A stretch of 64,000 nt of DNA. Origin: Carettochelys insculpta (lineage: Eukaryota > Chordata > Testudines > Carettochelyidae). Both the position numbers and the translations under genes were made by a program. Where the stretch lies: assembly GCF_033958435.1 (NCBI RefSeq), contig NC_134150.1, positions 39,489,501-39,553,500 on the forward strand. The letters run 5' to 3'. The notes under the pieces were generated by a model. That model was given only the letters and a program-made list of their open reading frames with translations, was not told the DNA's origin and searched no databases. Below are positions 45,513-56,498 of this stretch, piece by piece (the first letter of the stretch is position 1; the number at the start of each line of letters is the position of its first letter).

Positions 45513-46296
45513 TTCTTTTCTCCATGTCCAAAATTGCCGTTTGCTAAGCACCGTTAAAATCTTGTTGCCTTCCATGCCAGAGCCAGTTCCTCTATAAATA
45601 CAGGCTGCTATTCTGCTGCTTTTATCCAGGCACAGCTCCCAGAGGTGCAGGACAGGGCCATGGTTCATACATCCATATGTGGGATCGCTCCAGGAGAGGT
45701 TAGCTGAGAGAACATCACCACCAGCTTTCTGGCCGCTTGAGCAGCCAAATTCAGTCCTGGTGTAAGCAGGCTGCCACAGAAACCCAAGCCAGCATTGATC
45801 TCTGCGTCATCCAGCCTCCATTCTGCTTTCTCAGCTCTGGGCCCAAAGAGCCCGCCCTGCAGCACACAACCCAAGTGAAAACAGCAGAGCAGCCGCACTG
45901 GACGCAGAATAAGAACCATTAACTCTGCTTATTATTTAAAGAGCATTAAGGGGGCTCCACAGCGCTGGATGCCTTTCCCGCCGGGAAGGGGACGGGACAA
46001 AGAAAACAGCTCTCAGCCCCTCCAGAATCCACCCCCTTGCAGAGGGGAAGAAGTGAGCGTCAACCTTCCTCCAAGGTGTCAAAGGGTGACAAGCTCGCTC
46101 CCTTGCTCCTGCCTGCGTTACCAGACTTCCACACTCATGAGGGGCACCTTCCCCTTACAAGGATCCCAATCCTGCCCTGCCAGATCGCTGGCTCATCAAC
46201 TTAAAAGGGGGAGAGGAATTTTTAAACTCAGGGCTGGGGGGGGGAAGCCAACAGGTGCAGAGGTGCCTGCGGTTTGGACAGAGACATCCCTTAGGG

Positions 46297-46598
46297 CTGG
46301 GGTGCACAAAGTGGGGGGTGAGCCCCCCAAATTTCCTAAGGGGGGTGTAGCAGCAGCAGCTTCTGGGTCTCAGGTCACTCTTTTTGCGTCCGTGTCGTCA
46401 CACTTAAATACTGATGAATAAACTTTCTATATTCGACATACTTATCTTCTTACACGCGCCAAAAGGGGGTTTGTACTATAGGAACATAACCAGCCTTTCC
46501 ATGGGTGTGGATTACATTCAACAGCTTGGGTGCAGGAGGAGGCTGCTAATTGCAGGAACGAAAAGTGGGGCCCGGCATAAAAAATTTGCACACCCCTG
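46297..46598. mobile_element. Non-autonomous hAT-like TIR element
   Basis: The left end CTGGGGTGCACAAA and the right end TTTGCACACCCCTG are inverted repeats with about 11-12 of 14 positions matching. The 302-base interior has no coding frame. Flanking octamers CCTTAGGG and CGCTAGCG agree at 5 of 8 positions and have the palindromic (C)TAG centre common at hAT targets. It lies directly upstream of the CR1 copy. Confidence 0.6.
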
Positions 46599-46609
46599 CG
46601 CTAGCGGAG

Positions 46610-49600
46610 GACTTGGGAAAGGAGGAACTCTATGCCCTAGTGAAGAATAGAGGATAGAAGTTGATAAATACAACACAGGCAGGAACTGAAGAGTAACAGT
46701 CAAGCAAAAAAGCATCCCATTCAATTATACCACTCGATATTGACACATTCTGTAAGCGCTTGTATGCTAATGCTAGGTGAGCTTGGAGGCCTGGTATTAA
46801 ATGAGGATATTGATACAACAGGCATCACATGAACTTGGTGGAGCAATGATAATCAATAGGACAGTAATACTAGGGCACAAGATATACAGGAAGGACAGAG
46901 CAGGCTATGTTGGCAGGAAGGTGGCACTACGGGTGAAAGAAAGCACAGAGTCAAATGTAGGTAGCCCGTTGTGTCCCACGATGACGTCTTGAGCTTGCAC
47001 AGGCTCATCAGTTGTGGACTCTCCACATGCAAGTCCACAACCGACAACCAATGAGAGTCAAATATACTGTAGCGAAAAGGTTAAATGACTCAAACTAGAC
47101 CACAGACTCTTTATGGATAGAAACTTCACATTTGAATAAGACTGGAGCAGCAGAAATATCCTACTGACCACCTGACCAGGACAGCAAGAGCAAGGCCACA
47201 AAAACAGAAAACCCAATAATAGTGGGGGATTTATTCTATCTCCAGAATGACTGGGTAAGTCACAGAAAATTTCTAGACACCATTAACAACGACTTCTTAG
47301 AGCAGCTAGTTCTGAAACCCGGAAGGGAAGAGGCAGTTCTTGATGTAATCCTGAGAGGTGCACAGGATCTGGTCCAAGAGGCAAATATAACCGAACTGCT
47401 GGTAACAGCAACCAAAATGTAATTAACTTTAACTTCCTCGTAGAGGGGGAAAATACCAAAAAAACCTTCACCACTATCCCATTAACTTCAAAAAGCAGAA
47501 CTACAAAAAAATAAGTAAGTTAACTGAACAGAAAATAAAAGGAACCATCACAAGAGGGAAATGCCTACAAACGGCACAGAAACTGTTCAAAACTACCCCA
47601 ATGGAGGCACAAACTGCATGCAAACACAAATAAAATAAATACATCAAGAGGACCAAAAATATGCCATGATGGCTAATGGCTGGTAAAGGCAAAATACAAC
47701 CTTTCAAAATCAGAAGTGCGATCCTACTGTGGAAAACAGAACAGAGCATAAAACTCCAGCAAATCAAGCATTCAAGTATAATTAGGCAGGCCATAAAAGA
47801 GTTTACAGAGCAACTAGTGAAAGACACAAAAAACAACCAACATACATTTTTCAAGTTCATCAGAAGCAAGAATCTTGTCAAGCCATATGTGGGATGATGG
47901 AGTAGCTGAAGGAGCACCCTCGGAAGACAAGGCCTTTGCAGAGAAGCTAAATGAAGTCTTTCTACAGGTCTTCACCGCAGAGGGTGAGAGGGAGAGTCCT
48001 ACCCCTGAGACACTCTTCTGAGATGACCAATCTGACAAACTGTTGCAGAGTAGAACAATTTGATAAATTAAACCGTAATAAGTAATCCGGGCCAGACAGT
48101 ATTCACCCAAAAGTTCTGAAGAACTCAGACACGAAATTGCTGAAATACTAAGTGTGGTACATAACCTATGATTTAAATCGGCTTCTGTACCAGATGACTT
48201 CAGGGAAAACTAATGTAAACCTAATTTTTAAAATAGACTCCAAAGGCAATCTCCGCAACAACAGGCTGGTAAGCGTAACTTCCTCGCCGTGCACGCTGGC
48301 TGAAACAATAGGAAAGAACAGAACTACCAAACAGACCGAGGAACGTATCATGCTGGCGAAGAGCCAATATGGGTTTGTAAAGAGAAAAATCATACTACCC
48401 CAATCTATCAGAATTCTCTACAAGGATCAAGAAACATATGGATGCGAATGATCCAGTGCAGATCCAGTGCCTATTTGACAAGATCTCAACAAAAGCTCTT
48501 AAGCAAAGCAAGCAGTCCTAGGATCAGAGGACAGGTTCTCATAGACCAGTCATCAGGAAAAGACAGGCCACAATGGGGTGGGGTAAATGGTCAGCTCTCA
48601 CCAGGGCAAGACGGGACCTGAAGGATCCGAACAGAGATCAGATGGTTTTGGGAAAAAGGGTAAAAGGGAGGAGGCAAAGTTTGCAGATGATGGAAAATGA
48701 CTCAAGATCATTAAGCCCAAATTGACTGGAAAGAGTTACAAAGGAATCTCCCAAAACTGGACAACAAGGAAGTGGATGAAACACATCGCTGATGGATGCA
48801 ATCTAACACACTACGCATACAAAATGATGAGGCCTAAACTGGTTGTTACCACTCATGAAAGAGATTGTGGAGAGTTCCTGGGAAACACCAGCTCAGTGAG
48901 CAGTGGCTAGGAGTCCGTTAGGACAGGAACAGAGGATAAGACAAACTGTCATACTGCCAGGATGTAAATCCCTGGTGTGCCCACACACTGAACACCGCAT
49001 GCAGTTTGGTTGCCCCATCTCATAGCACACATTAGCACTGGGGAAAAAAGTATGGACCAGCTTCCACATGTGGAAAGATTAAAAAGACTGGGACTACGCA
49101 GGTGGGAGAAGAGACAGCTGGGGGGTGGCGGGGAATATGCTAAAGGGCTATAAAGTCATGACTGGTGTAGGGAAAGTAAACTGAGAAGTGTTAGGGTTCA
49201 CAAGAGCAAGGAAATAAACAGACAGCAGGTTTAAAGCTAACAAAAGAAAGTACTTCCTCATTGAAAGCACAGTCCACCTGGGGCACGTCACTACCGCTGA
49301 CGTTGTGAAGGCCAGAATTATAAACGGATTTCAGAAAGAATCAGACAGACCACTCTCTCAGGCATTTATCAACGGCTATTGGCCAAGGTGTCCAAGAATG
49401 CAGCCACCGGCTCGTCATGCCCCGAACCGCTGACTTCCAGAAGCTGAGATGGGGTGATGGGGAGGGATTACTTGTTAAATCATCCTTCTCTGTTCATCTC
49501 CTCTGATACGCCTGGTACTGTCTGCTGTTGGAAAACGTGCGACTAGGCTAGATGGACCACTGGTCTTACCCAGCATGACCATTCTTACGGTCTTATGTTC
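46610..49600 (+). mobile_element. Long 5'-truncated CR1 LINE, degraded
   Basis: About 3 kb, clearly more AT-rich than its flanks, follows the known CR1 order: an ACTTGGTGGAGCAATG block near 46,833, a GDF-type endonuclease region (from 47,222), a Lys-rich linker (47,676-47,897), reverse-transcriptase palm and thumb remnants (48,152-48,910), and a 3' end with GGCTAGATGGACCACTGGTC followed by the ATTCTTACGGTCTTATGTTC octamer-like tail. Orientation is plus. Several stops and frame changes break the frame, and the RT core is shortened around 48,470-48,560. The 5' edge is approximate. Confidence 0.8.
46830..49330 (+). pseudogene. CR1 ORF2 remnant (endonuclease-reverse transcriptase)
   Basis: This is the decayed coding part of the CR1 copy. 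Intact ORF2 protein is an AP-type endonuclease joined to a reverse transcriptase that copies its own RNA at nicked chromosomal DNA. Visible pieces: FLDTINNDFLEQLVL and EEAVLDVILRGAQD (endonuclease C-terminal side, 47,270-47,370), EFTEQLVKDTKNNQHTFFKF (47,797-47,856), NLIFKIDSKGN (RT fingers, about 48,220), FADD at 48,680-48,691 (the RT catalytic motif, still readable) and YKMM..KLVVTTHERD (thumb side, about 48,810-48,870). The pieces lie in different frames and are separated by stops, so no functional protein can be made. Confidence 0.7.
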
Positions 49601-50329
49601 ACTGAATGGGGGCAGAAATGATAGTAATTAACACCACGGACAAAAAATCAACAGGTCAGAGCCAGAAATGTGTGGTCATGCATACACACTCACACAGACA
49701 CACCTGTCTCACCCACCAAGCCTCTGAAATGCAGCTACCTCTGGAGAGGAACGTAGCACTGCTCAGCAGAGCACAGCAACACCGCAGAGCACATTAGAAC
49801 AAGAAATACAAACAGTATTCCAATGGTACAGCTCACATACATCTCTATTTTCTAGAGCACTTTCTCCTCTACCCCACACGACGCTCCAGTGACTCTCCCT
49901 CTGACGGAGGGTGGCTGGATGCAACTGCCCCTCGACCCATCCACAGCGCAGACTGCAGGCATCACCTTGGACATGCCCACCTAAGCCACACGACTCCTGC
50001 AGCTCCCCCAGCCTACGCGATTTCACCCCCTGGCATAGAAGCAGGCTCCAGGGCCGGAGCTCATTCCATAGACTTTATTTTATTCTTCTGGACAACATAA
50101 CACAAATAGCTACAAGTGTCCAGGAGCAGCGCAGACAATGAAAGATGGAATTCCCCTGCACATCATCCACTGGGCTTCCTTTACCCATTATGGGAGAATC
50201 CTCCTTCAGCCAGATAGCTACTTCCACCCCCACCCTCCAGCGGGTAACCAGAAGAGAATAAGCCTGGAGCCGGGGGGAGCATGCCAGGGGCAAAAAGTAA
50301 GTCCTAAAAGAAAAACTGAGGTTCAGAAA

Positions 50330-50560
50330 ACTCGCTTAATAGGCAACTGCTCCCACCACTTGTCTCTCATTAACACAGCACTGATATTCCTATTTATAGC
50401 ACCAGTATTAAAGCGTCCTCCCCAATCCGGGTCCATTTGTATAAATAATGTCGAATCTTTTTATTTACTGACAGGTTGTAAAAGTATCAGGGAGAATAAT
50501 GTGAAATCAGGGGCTGCTGAATAATTCATGCTACCAGCTTAATATTCTCTTCTCCCTCCA
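50330..50560. promoter_or_regulatory. AT-rich island, candidate conserved enhancer
   Basis: CTCATTAACACAGC, GATATTCCTATTTATAGC, GTATTAAAGCG, TTGTATAAATAATGTCG, TTTTTATTTACTGACAGG, GAATAATGTGAAATC, GAATAATTCATGC and GCTTAATATTC fill 230 bases. No repeat match. Function is inferred. Confidence 0.4.
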
Positions 50561-53500
50561 CCCGTCCCTTTACTGGCAAGCACCTTATGCCCAGCGAGCT
50601 AATAAAATCAGGACTAACAACCTGGCACTAATTCCTTATCAACTGGGACTTTTACAGCTTAAAAGGAGGAGGAAGAAAGAGAGAAAGACAGGCCCAGGGT
50701 CATGGCACTATGCAACCTATGAGACACGCACAGGCTTTTTGCACCAATAGGGATACTGTGTTTTCATCTCTGCCTAGCACCTGTCTCCTCGTGATGCGGA
50801 AGGGCCCATCCTGGCAGGCAACCCTGTTGCTACACCTTAGCTAGCTAATTCCAGATCTCTCCCAGGCTTGCCAAGAATGAGTGGAGGTTACTGGAGCCTG
50901 CTTCTCTCAGGCAGTGTGATGGGCTGTCAAAATAAAACTCCCTCCCGGAAGGTAATTCTCAGTCATCCGCCACATTCTCCAGCCCAACTTTGTTCTTTCG
51001 GCCCGCAGCTTCCCACTGCCTACAGGGATGTTCAACTCCCCCTCAGCACGGACGAAAGCGAAACATGGCTGTTCCACCTGGGGTACTTGCTGAGGGTGTG
51101 CCAGGCCTTCCAGATGCCCTCCTCAGGGACCAGCCCCATCTTTCCACAGCCTGCCAGACCTTCCCTGAAGCAGTGAATCATCACCCCAGTGCTGTCCGTG
51201 GCTTGATGTGCAGCCTGGCCAGCTCACCTGGGGGGCAGGATCCCCCTTTGCTCTGACAGGAGACAGAGGTTTCCCACCCCTCCCAGGCTGACCAGCAGGC
51301 ACCATTCTTGTGTTGCAAACACCGGTGTGGGGAGGTCCAGGCCAGGGCAAGGCCATCCTTTCCCTGACGGGCCAAGAAGAAATGGGCACTTTCTGATCAG
51401 GAGCCTCATGCAGCTTCTCCTGCGCTCCAGCCTGCACTAAACCCTTCCAGATGCGTCAGCCTTTCGGCCAGCTGCCTGACTGCAGGACATGTCAGGTGCC
51501 CTGACCCGCTGGGGTCCCATTTGGTCAGCCCCCCAGCATGTGAAGGAAAGGTCCAGACCCACTGAACTGACACAGCACAGTCCCAAATCCCGCCCACGGG
51601 GGCTCCAGGACTGCGAACTTCACATCCGCAACAGGAGTGTCTTCCATGCGGCTAGCAAATCCTGGGGGCTGGCTATCAACCACCCCCAGCAACGACCTTG
51701 CCAACTCTGCTCCCGGAGCAGGAGGAAATGGAGTCTTCCTCCTTCCACTCTTCTGAGGCAGGCTCAGGAGGCTCATTTGTGCTTCAGGCCGACATCCAGA
51801 GCTGAGCATGCTGGGTGGAGTGACTCCTGCAAGCCACCCCCGAAGAAATGGGACACAGGAGCCCGTCTTCTGCTCGGCTCTAACCTACAGCCCTCCAAGG
51901 AAGGGCGAGCTCCAGGGCAGTCCCGCGGGTGGGCGCGCGGGGAAGCACAGGGGACTTCTCAGCCCAGCCGTCCCACCACAAGAGCCACCAGCTCTACCGA
52001 ACAGCAGGACCGGGGCCCTGAGCAGTGGCCAAGGACCGAGCAGGCCAAGCTGGACTCTGCAGCCCAGCCCTGGCCCGTGGGCAGTGAGCTGGAACTAACC
52101 GCCTGCTGCTGCACGCTGCCGTCACGTTGTGCTTCCGATATTGCGCTCCCCGGGCACACTGCAGCTCTCTGCCTAACGAGCAGGCGCTACCCACAACGCA
52201 CACCAGTGACGAAAGAGATGCCGTCAATCTCCAGGGCCGTCAAGCCAGCACCTCCCACCAGCACTGCAAGCCGCAGGCCCACACGGCCTCCAGCACGTGT
52301 TTGCCCCCGCACAGCGCCACGCAGGAGGACGTGCCCACCACCTCGGGCACGCGTGCCCAGCCACACGTCCCCAGAGCCCCCCGCCTGCCTGCGCCAGCCA
52401 CGGAACCTCTTGTTCCCAGGCCCACGCCCTCGCAGAAAGGAGGGCCGGCCTGCGAGCTCCCCCAGCTGGTCCTGACCTCTCCCCCGCCCCGCTGAGGGGC
52501 GCCCTCATTTCCTGTGCTGGGCTCGCCCACTCCCCAGCACGCTGGGGGGTGGTGTCTGCTTTAGCCCAGAGCTCCCAGCTCCGTTCCCTGCCCTTGGCCT
52601 CTCCCCGCCCCCAGCCTGGGAATGCTGCGGAGGCAACAGAAGGGAGAGGGAGTGACCCCTGCGGCTGATTTAGGAGGTGCAGCAGCACTGATGGAGTGGG
52701 TCCTTGTGAGGAGGAAGAGGAGAGAGGCATGTCCCAGGCACAGCCCATTCCCTCCCCTGCTGGCTGACTCAGAGATGACCCCAGCGTGATGGAGCTCTAG
52801 AGCCCAGAGGGCCCTGGATTACGAGATTTCTTCCACTCATTAAGCGCCGCAGCGTAATAAGGGCTAGTGCAGGGAACCCAGGGGAGCGTGCCACCGAGGC
52901 AAGCCTGAGGCGCTCTCAGAAGGAAGACCGGCTACCTGCTGGGAGCCGTGGCCACAGGCCACCCCAGGAGGTAGAGCCCCAGCCCTGGGATGCACGATGC
53001 ACCTTCCCACGGAGAAGCACTGGGGCTCCCATCTGGCCCTATAGGAACTGGACTAGGTAGAGTTCAGCCCCGCCACCCCGAGGGTCCTGGAGCAGAGCAG
53101 GCGGTGCACCACCACCAGCTTAAAGTCTGCACGGGGAGGCTGCCAGCCAGGCGCCCTCCTCTCCCAGGAGGGCCTCAGGCCAGCATGGCTCGGGCAGCCT
53201 CACAACAGGAGCCTGGCTGCTGGGGAGGCCCCCAGACAGACTCAGTTCCAGGAGAAAGGCGGCCCTGCCTGCAGGCCAGGGAGCAGCCTCTGGTGGAAGG
53301 CGACAGGGAGAGAAGCCAACCACCCTGCCCAGAAACGCCACCTCTGGAACCGTAAGCAGCTGCGAGGTTCCACCCCCACCCCCCCACGGGGCAGAGAGCA
53401 GCTCAGCCCGCCAAGGGTTAACTGGAGCCAAGAGACCCAGATAAGCAGAGCAGCTAATCCCTGGGCCCTTTGACAACCTGATACCCACTTCTCAGCCGGC

Positions 53501-53639
53501 ATTATTGTCCCTGGTCCTGCCAAGGACAGACGGGGCGTGCTGGGGGGCCAGCCACAGCTCCCCCTGCAGCCGACTCCCCCCGGAGAACAATACCTAGCTG
53601 CTGTGGCTTGATGCACAGTACAAAGCCAGCAGAGCTTTC
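50561..53639. other. Unique GC-rich sequence, no gene seen
   Basis: The 328-codon plus-strand open frame at 51,489-52,475 is Pro/Ser/Thr/Arg-rich without a domain and overlaps antisense open frames. I do not call it coding. A small patch with CATTAAGCGCCGCAGCGTAATAAG lies near 52,840. No RNA gene or repeat family was recognised. Confidence 0.45.
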
Positions 53640-53850
53640 CACGTAACACGATAAAAGCAAGTCCCCAGCTAGCACAATTATTTGATAATTCTCCCTTAAC
53701 ACCCATCAAATTAAAGCAATGTCCAAGGGCTGCCTGAAGTGGCACTGATAGGTATTAAACTTTAATGAGATTTAATGGCTCTGGCCTACTTTTAAGCGCT
53801 TGGGCCTACACTTATGAACATTTAATTTCCCAGGCCCTGACCTCTTTTCT
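53640..53850. promoter_or_regulatory. AT-rich island, candidate conserved enhancer
   Basis: CGATAAAAGC, CACAATTATTTGATAATTC, CATCAAATTAAAGC, GGTATTAAACTTTAATGAG, ATTTAATGGC and AACATTTAATTTCCC recur. TTTAATG or TTTAAT occurs several times, which is unusual. No repeat family was recognised. Confidence 0.4.
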
Positions 53851-54074
53851 TCTCTCTGGGTTTCTCTACACTCTGTTGCCCCCGACCCCCCTCTTCATGG
53901 CTCCCACCCCACCCCCCCCACTTCCACACACAGCTGGCTCATGCTTGTGGCACCAGCTGTCTGCAGCCTGGGCCGGTGCACGGCATGTCACGGGCGGGGC
54001 GGGCTGGCGGTCCTCTCCCTGCACTGAGTGTGGCTTCTATCCAGGAGCAAGGGTGGGGTGGGGGCCGGGGAGAG

Positions 54075-54130
54075 AGATATAAAAAGTGAGTCAGCAGCAG
54101 CCAAACGCAGGGAATAATTTAATACGCTCC
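54075..54130 (+). promoter_or_regulatory. TATA-like box with AP-1/MARE word and AT-rich tail
   Basis: TATAAAA at 54,078-54,084 is followed immediately by TGAGTCAGCA at 54,087-54,096, which contains the AP-1 consensus and an extended half of a Maf recognition element. GGAATAATTTAATACG follows. It could be a cryptic promoter or an enhancer, but no downstream exon is evident. Confidence 0.3.
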
Positions 54131-55014
54131 CGGGCCAATACACTGGTCGGATCAGCACAAGCCCCTGCAGCAAGGGCTTGGCCAGGCGGCCCTGCTGTTT
54201 GATTCCCTCCCAGATCTCATTTACGCACACGCGCACACATACACTTCAGCCAGCAGAACAAAAAGCCACCTGGGTGCAAATCCCCGGGGCCTCCTGGCGC
54301 CTGTGCCTTGCAGCAGGCCTGCAGGTCAAACCCCTCGCCATTACTGGAAATGCCACCAGATCTGGCACATTCAGAAGGTTAAATCCTAAATATCCCAGAG
54401 ACTGAAGGTAATTGAGGCCTTTCTGCAGGCTGGGTGCTGGCTAGCTAAGCTTACTGCTGCCCTCTAGCGTGCAAAGGCCAGGAGGCCCCTTGTTTGAACC
54501 TGTCCCTTCAGACGTGGGAGGGAGGGATGGTGTGTATTAAAATCTGCCCCAGGGAATGGGCTGCAGCCACAGCTTCTGGGCAAAGGAGGCCAAGACTGTC
54601 CATGTGCACCAGGATGGAGCAGGGATGAAACTGAGCTCCTCCTAGCGCTGGAAGAGGTGAAGGACCTGTCCTTGGGCAATCCCCAGCAGGGCACCCTTCC
54701 TTCTGCCTCCTCACACCTTCCTCCAGCACAAACAGGGCAGCTCGGAGGCTTGCAACTCCCAGTCACATCTGCGCCTGGCAGCGAGCACTGTGGGGACACC
54801 CCACACAGAACACAAAGCAGCAGGCAGGTTGTGTTACTTCTGCCAGCCCCATGGAGACCCCACACAGCTACAGAGCACAGAACCGGGTGCTGCTTGCTCT
54901 TCACCCCCTCGGCAACATCGTCCCTTAGGGGAATCGTGTTGTGGGAGCCTCTGACACCCCCTTTGCATGGCCTAGAGCGTGGCAGATGAGATAGGACCGT
55001 CTGATGAGCAAAGT

Positions 55015-55205
55015 GGGTTGCTGGGTCTATGACTCAGTCTCTGCCATTCTGTGCCTCGGTTTCCCCACGTGTAAATTGGGAGTGACCGTCTTTGCCTCCG
55101 TCTGGGGGAAGGGAGCCTGGGAGGCCAAATTCGCTGATACTTGCCACGTGCTTGGAGATCCTCAGAGGGAAGGGGCTGTAAAGTGCCTATTATCAACACA
55201 TGGGA
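55015..55205 (+). repeat. MIR-like SINE
   Basis: GACTCAGTCTCTGCCATTC, GTGCCTCGGTTTCCCCACG, TGTAAATTGGGAGTGACCG, CTTGGAGATCCTCAGAGGG and TAAAGTGCCTATTATC give the 3' half of a MIR-type element in order. Confidence 0.65.
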
Positions 55206-55404
55206 AATGACTTTGCCAGAACTTCTGCCTGGGTTTGCCCTCCCACCATTTCATATGTGGTTTTGTTTTTTTGGGGTGGGGGGGTTGTTTGCACTAAAAT
55301 CTGCTTCTCGGCTTCCAACCTGAGGTCTGTTTCCTCTACAAAGTGACAGCGCAGCCACCTCAAGAGCCCCCAAGCACAGAGTGCACAGGGGCATGACAGC
55401 TCTT

Positions 55405-55545
55405 CCAGGAGCAAGGTATTAGCACCGGGGAAACTGAGGTACGGGGAGGCACAGTGACTCACCCACGGCTGGCTAGTAGCAAGTCAGAAGCAAAGCTAGA
55501 AACAGAAGCCGTCGCCCTCTGCTTCCCAGGCCCCTCAGTTCAACC
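55405..55545 (-). repeat. MIR-like SINE, antisense
   Basis: GCACCGGGGAAACTGAGGTAC, GGAGGCACAGTGACTCACCC, AAGTCAGAAGCAAAGCTAG and GCCGTCGCCCTCTGC read in MIR order on the minus strand. It lies only 200 bases from the sense copy, in opposite orientation. Confidence 0.6.
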
Positions 55546-55984
55546 CTCCCTGGCCCAACAGCAGCCTCCTCTGCAAACCTCTCCCTGCTCCAGCCCCCAC
55601 TGCTGCTCTGTAACACATGCAGGGGACCAGTTGCTGAGATGCAAAGGCCTGGTAATAAAAGGGAATGTTATCAGTTCCCTGCAGAGCCAGGAGCCTGCCT
55701 TGAGCCAGGGAGGGGGGGAAGCTAACCCAACCTTAACCCAGAGATCACTTATCATTCAGCCTGCATCACGCATCTTGAAAGTGCAGACACAAAAATGTAA
55801 TGTCATAACATTCGCAGTTCAATAACCTTTGCTTCACAAGACGGCTTGAACTGTCAGAGGAGCTGGGAGGTAAATATTTCAAGGCACAGACACTGAATGC
55901 AAAGGCATGGGGCGGGGGGGGATCCTGAGGGCGGCGGGAAGAGGCAGCCGAGGCCTCTGATTTTCCATGTCGCCTCAACACATT

Positions 55985-56110
55985 AACATACCCGCCCAGT
56001 AAATCCAGGCCGGAGCGGGGAGAGGCCGCCGAGTGGATAAAATACGAGCAGATATAAAACCAGACACCTTTATTGTTCTGAAAAGTCTTCCAACAAGTTA
56101 TGAATCCACA
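55985..56110. promoter_or_regulatory. AT-rich patch, candidate regulatory
   Basis: GGATAAAATACGAGCAG, ATATAAAACC, CTTTATTGTTCTG and ACATTAACATACC lie just upstream of a TIR element copy. No repeat match. Confidence 0.25.
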
Positions 56111-56338
56111 GCTTGACCCAACCGCATCCTACTGCGACTGGCGGAAACAAAGCCAGCTCTTAGAGCTGAGGCTCAGCTGGGAGAACCCCGCCGCCCCCCC
56201 CAGGCACAGCCTGGATGATGCCATCCTCTCACTGGGTAATCATCTGCCTGGTTTGGAGGCTATAAAGCAAGAGAGGCGCCCCTGGAGCCCAGGCTTGCGG
56301 CTGTTAACCCTTTCAGCGCTGTATGCTAGGTCATCACT

Positions 56339-56498
56339 GTTCCCTGTAAGCTGAGCACACAGGCCCAGGAGAGAGTCAGTTGCCGCCCAGCTAGTAAAGC
56401 GCGCCCACAGCTGCCTATGGGGTGATGCCCATCCACACATGTCTGGGCGCACGTAACGAGATTTATTCTGCATATGAATGGGAAACATTACAGGGAAC
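56339..56498 (+). mobile_element. Short TIR element (hAT-like MITE), copy 5, best termini
   Basis: The ends GTTCCCTGTAA and TTACAGGGAAC are a perfect 11-base inverted repeat. The interior keeps CTGAGCACACAGGCC, GAGAGTCAGTTGCC, GCGCCCACAGCTGCC, GCCCATCCACACATG and ATTTATTCTGCATATGAATGG in the family order. At 160 bases it is non-coding. No exact 8-base duplication flanks it. Confidence 0.75.

Noticed and set aside
47222..48910. Short frames that could be taken as small genes
   Set aside because: They are pieces of one decayed CR1 ORF2 in different frames, not separate genes.
51489..52475. 328-codon open frame on the plus strand
   Set aside because: Pro/Ser/Thr/Arg-rich with no recognisable domain. 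Antisense frames of similar quality overlap it, and no splice-site pattern is consistent with it.
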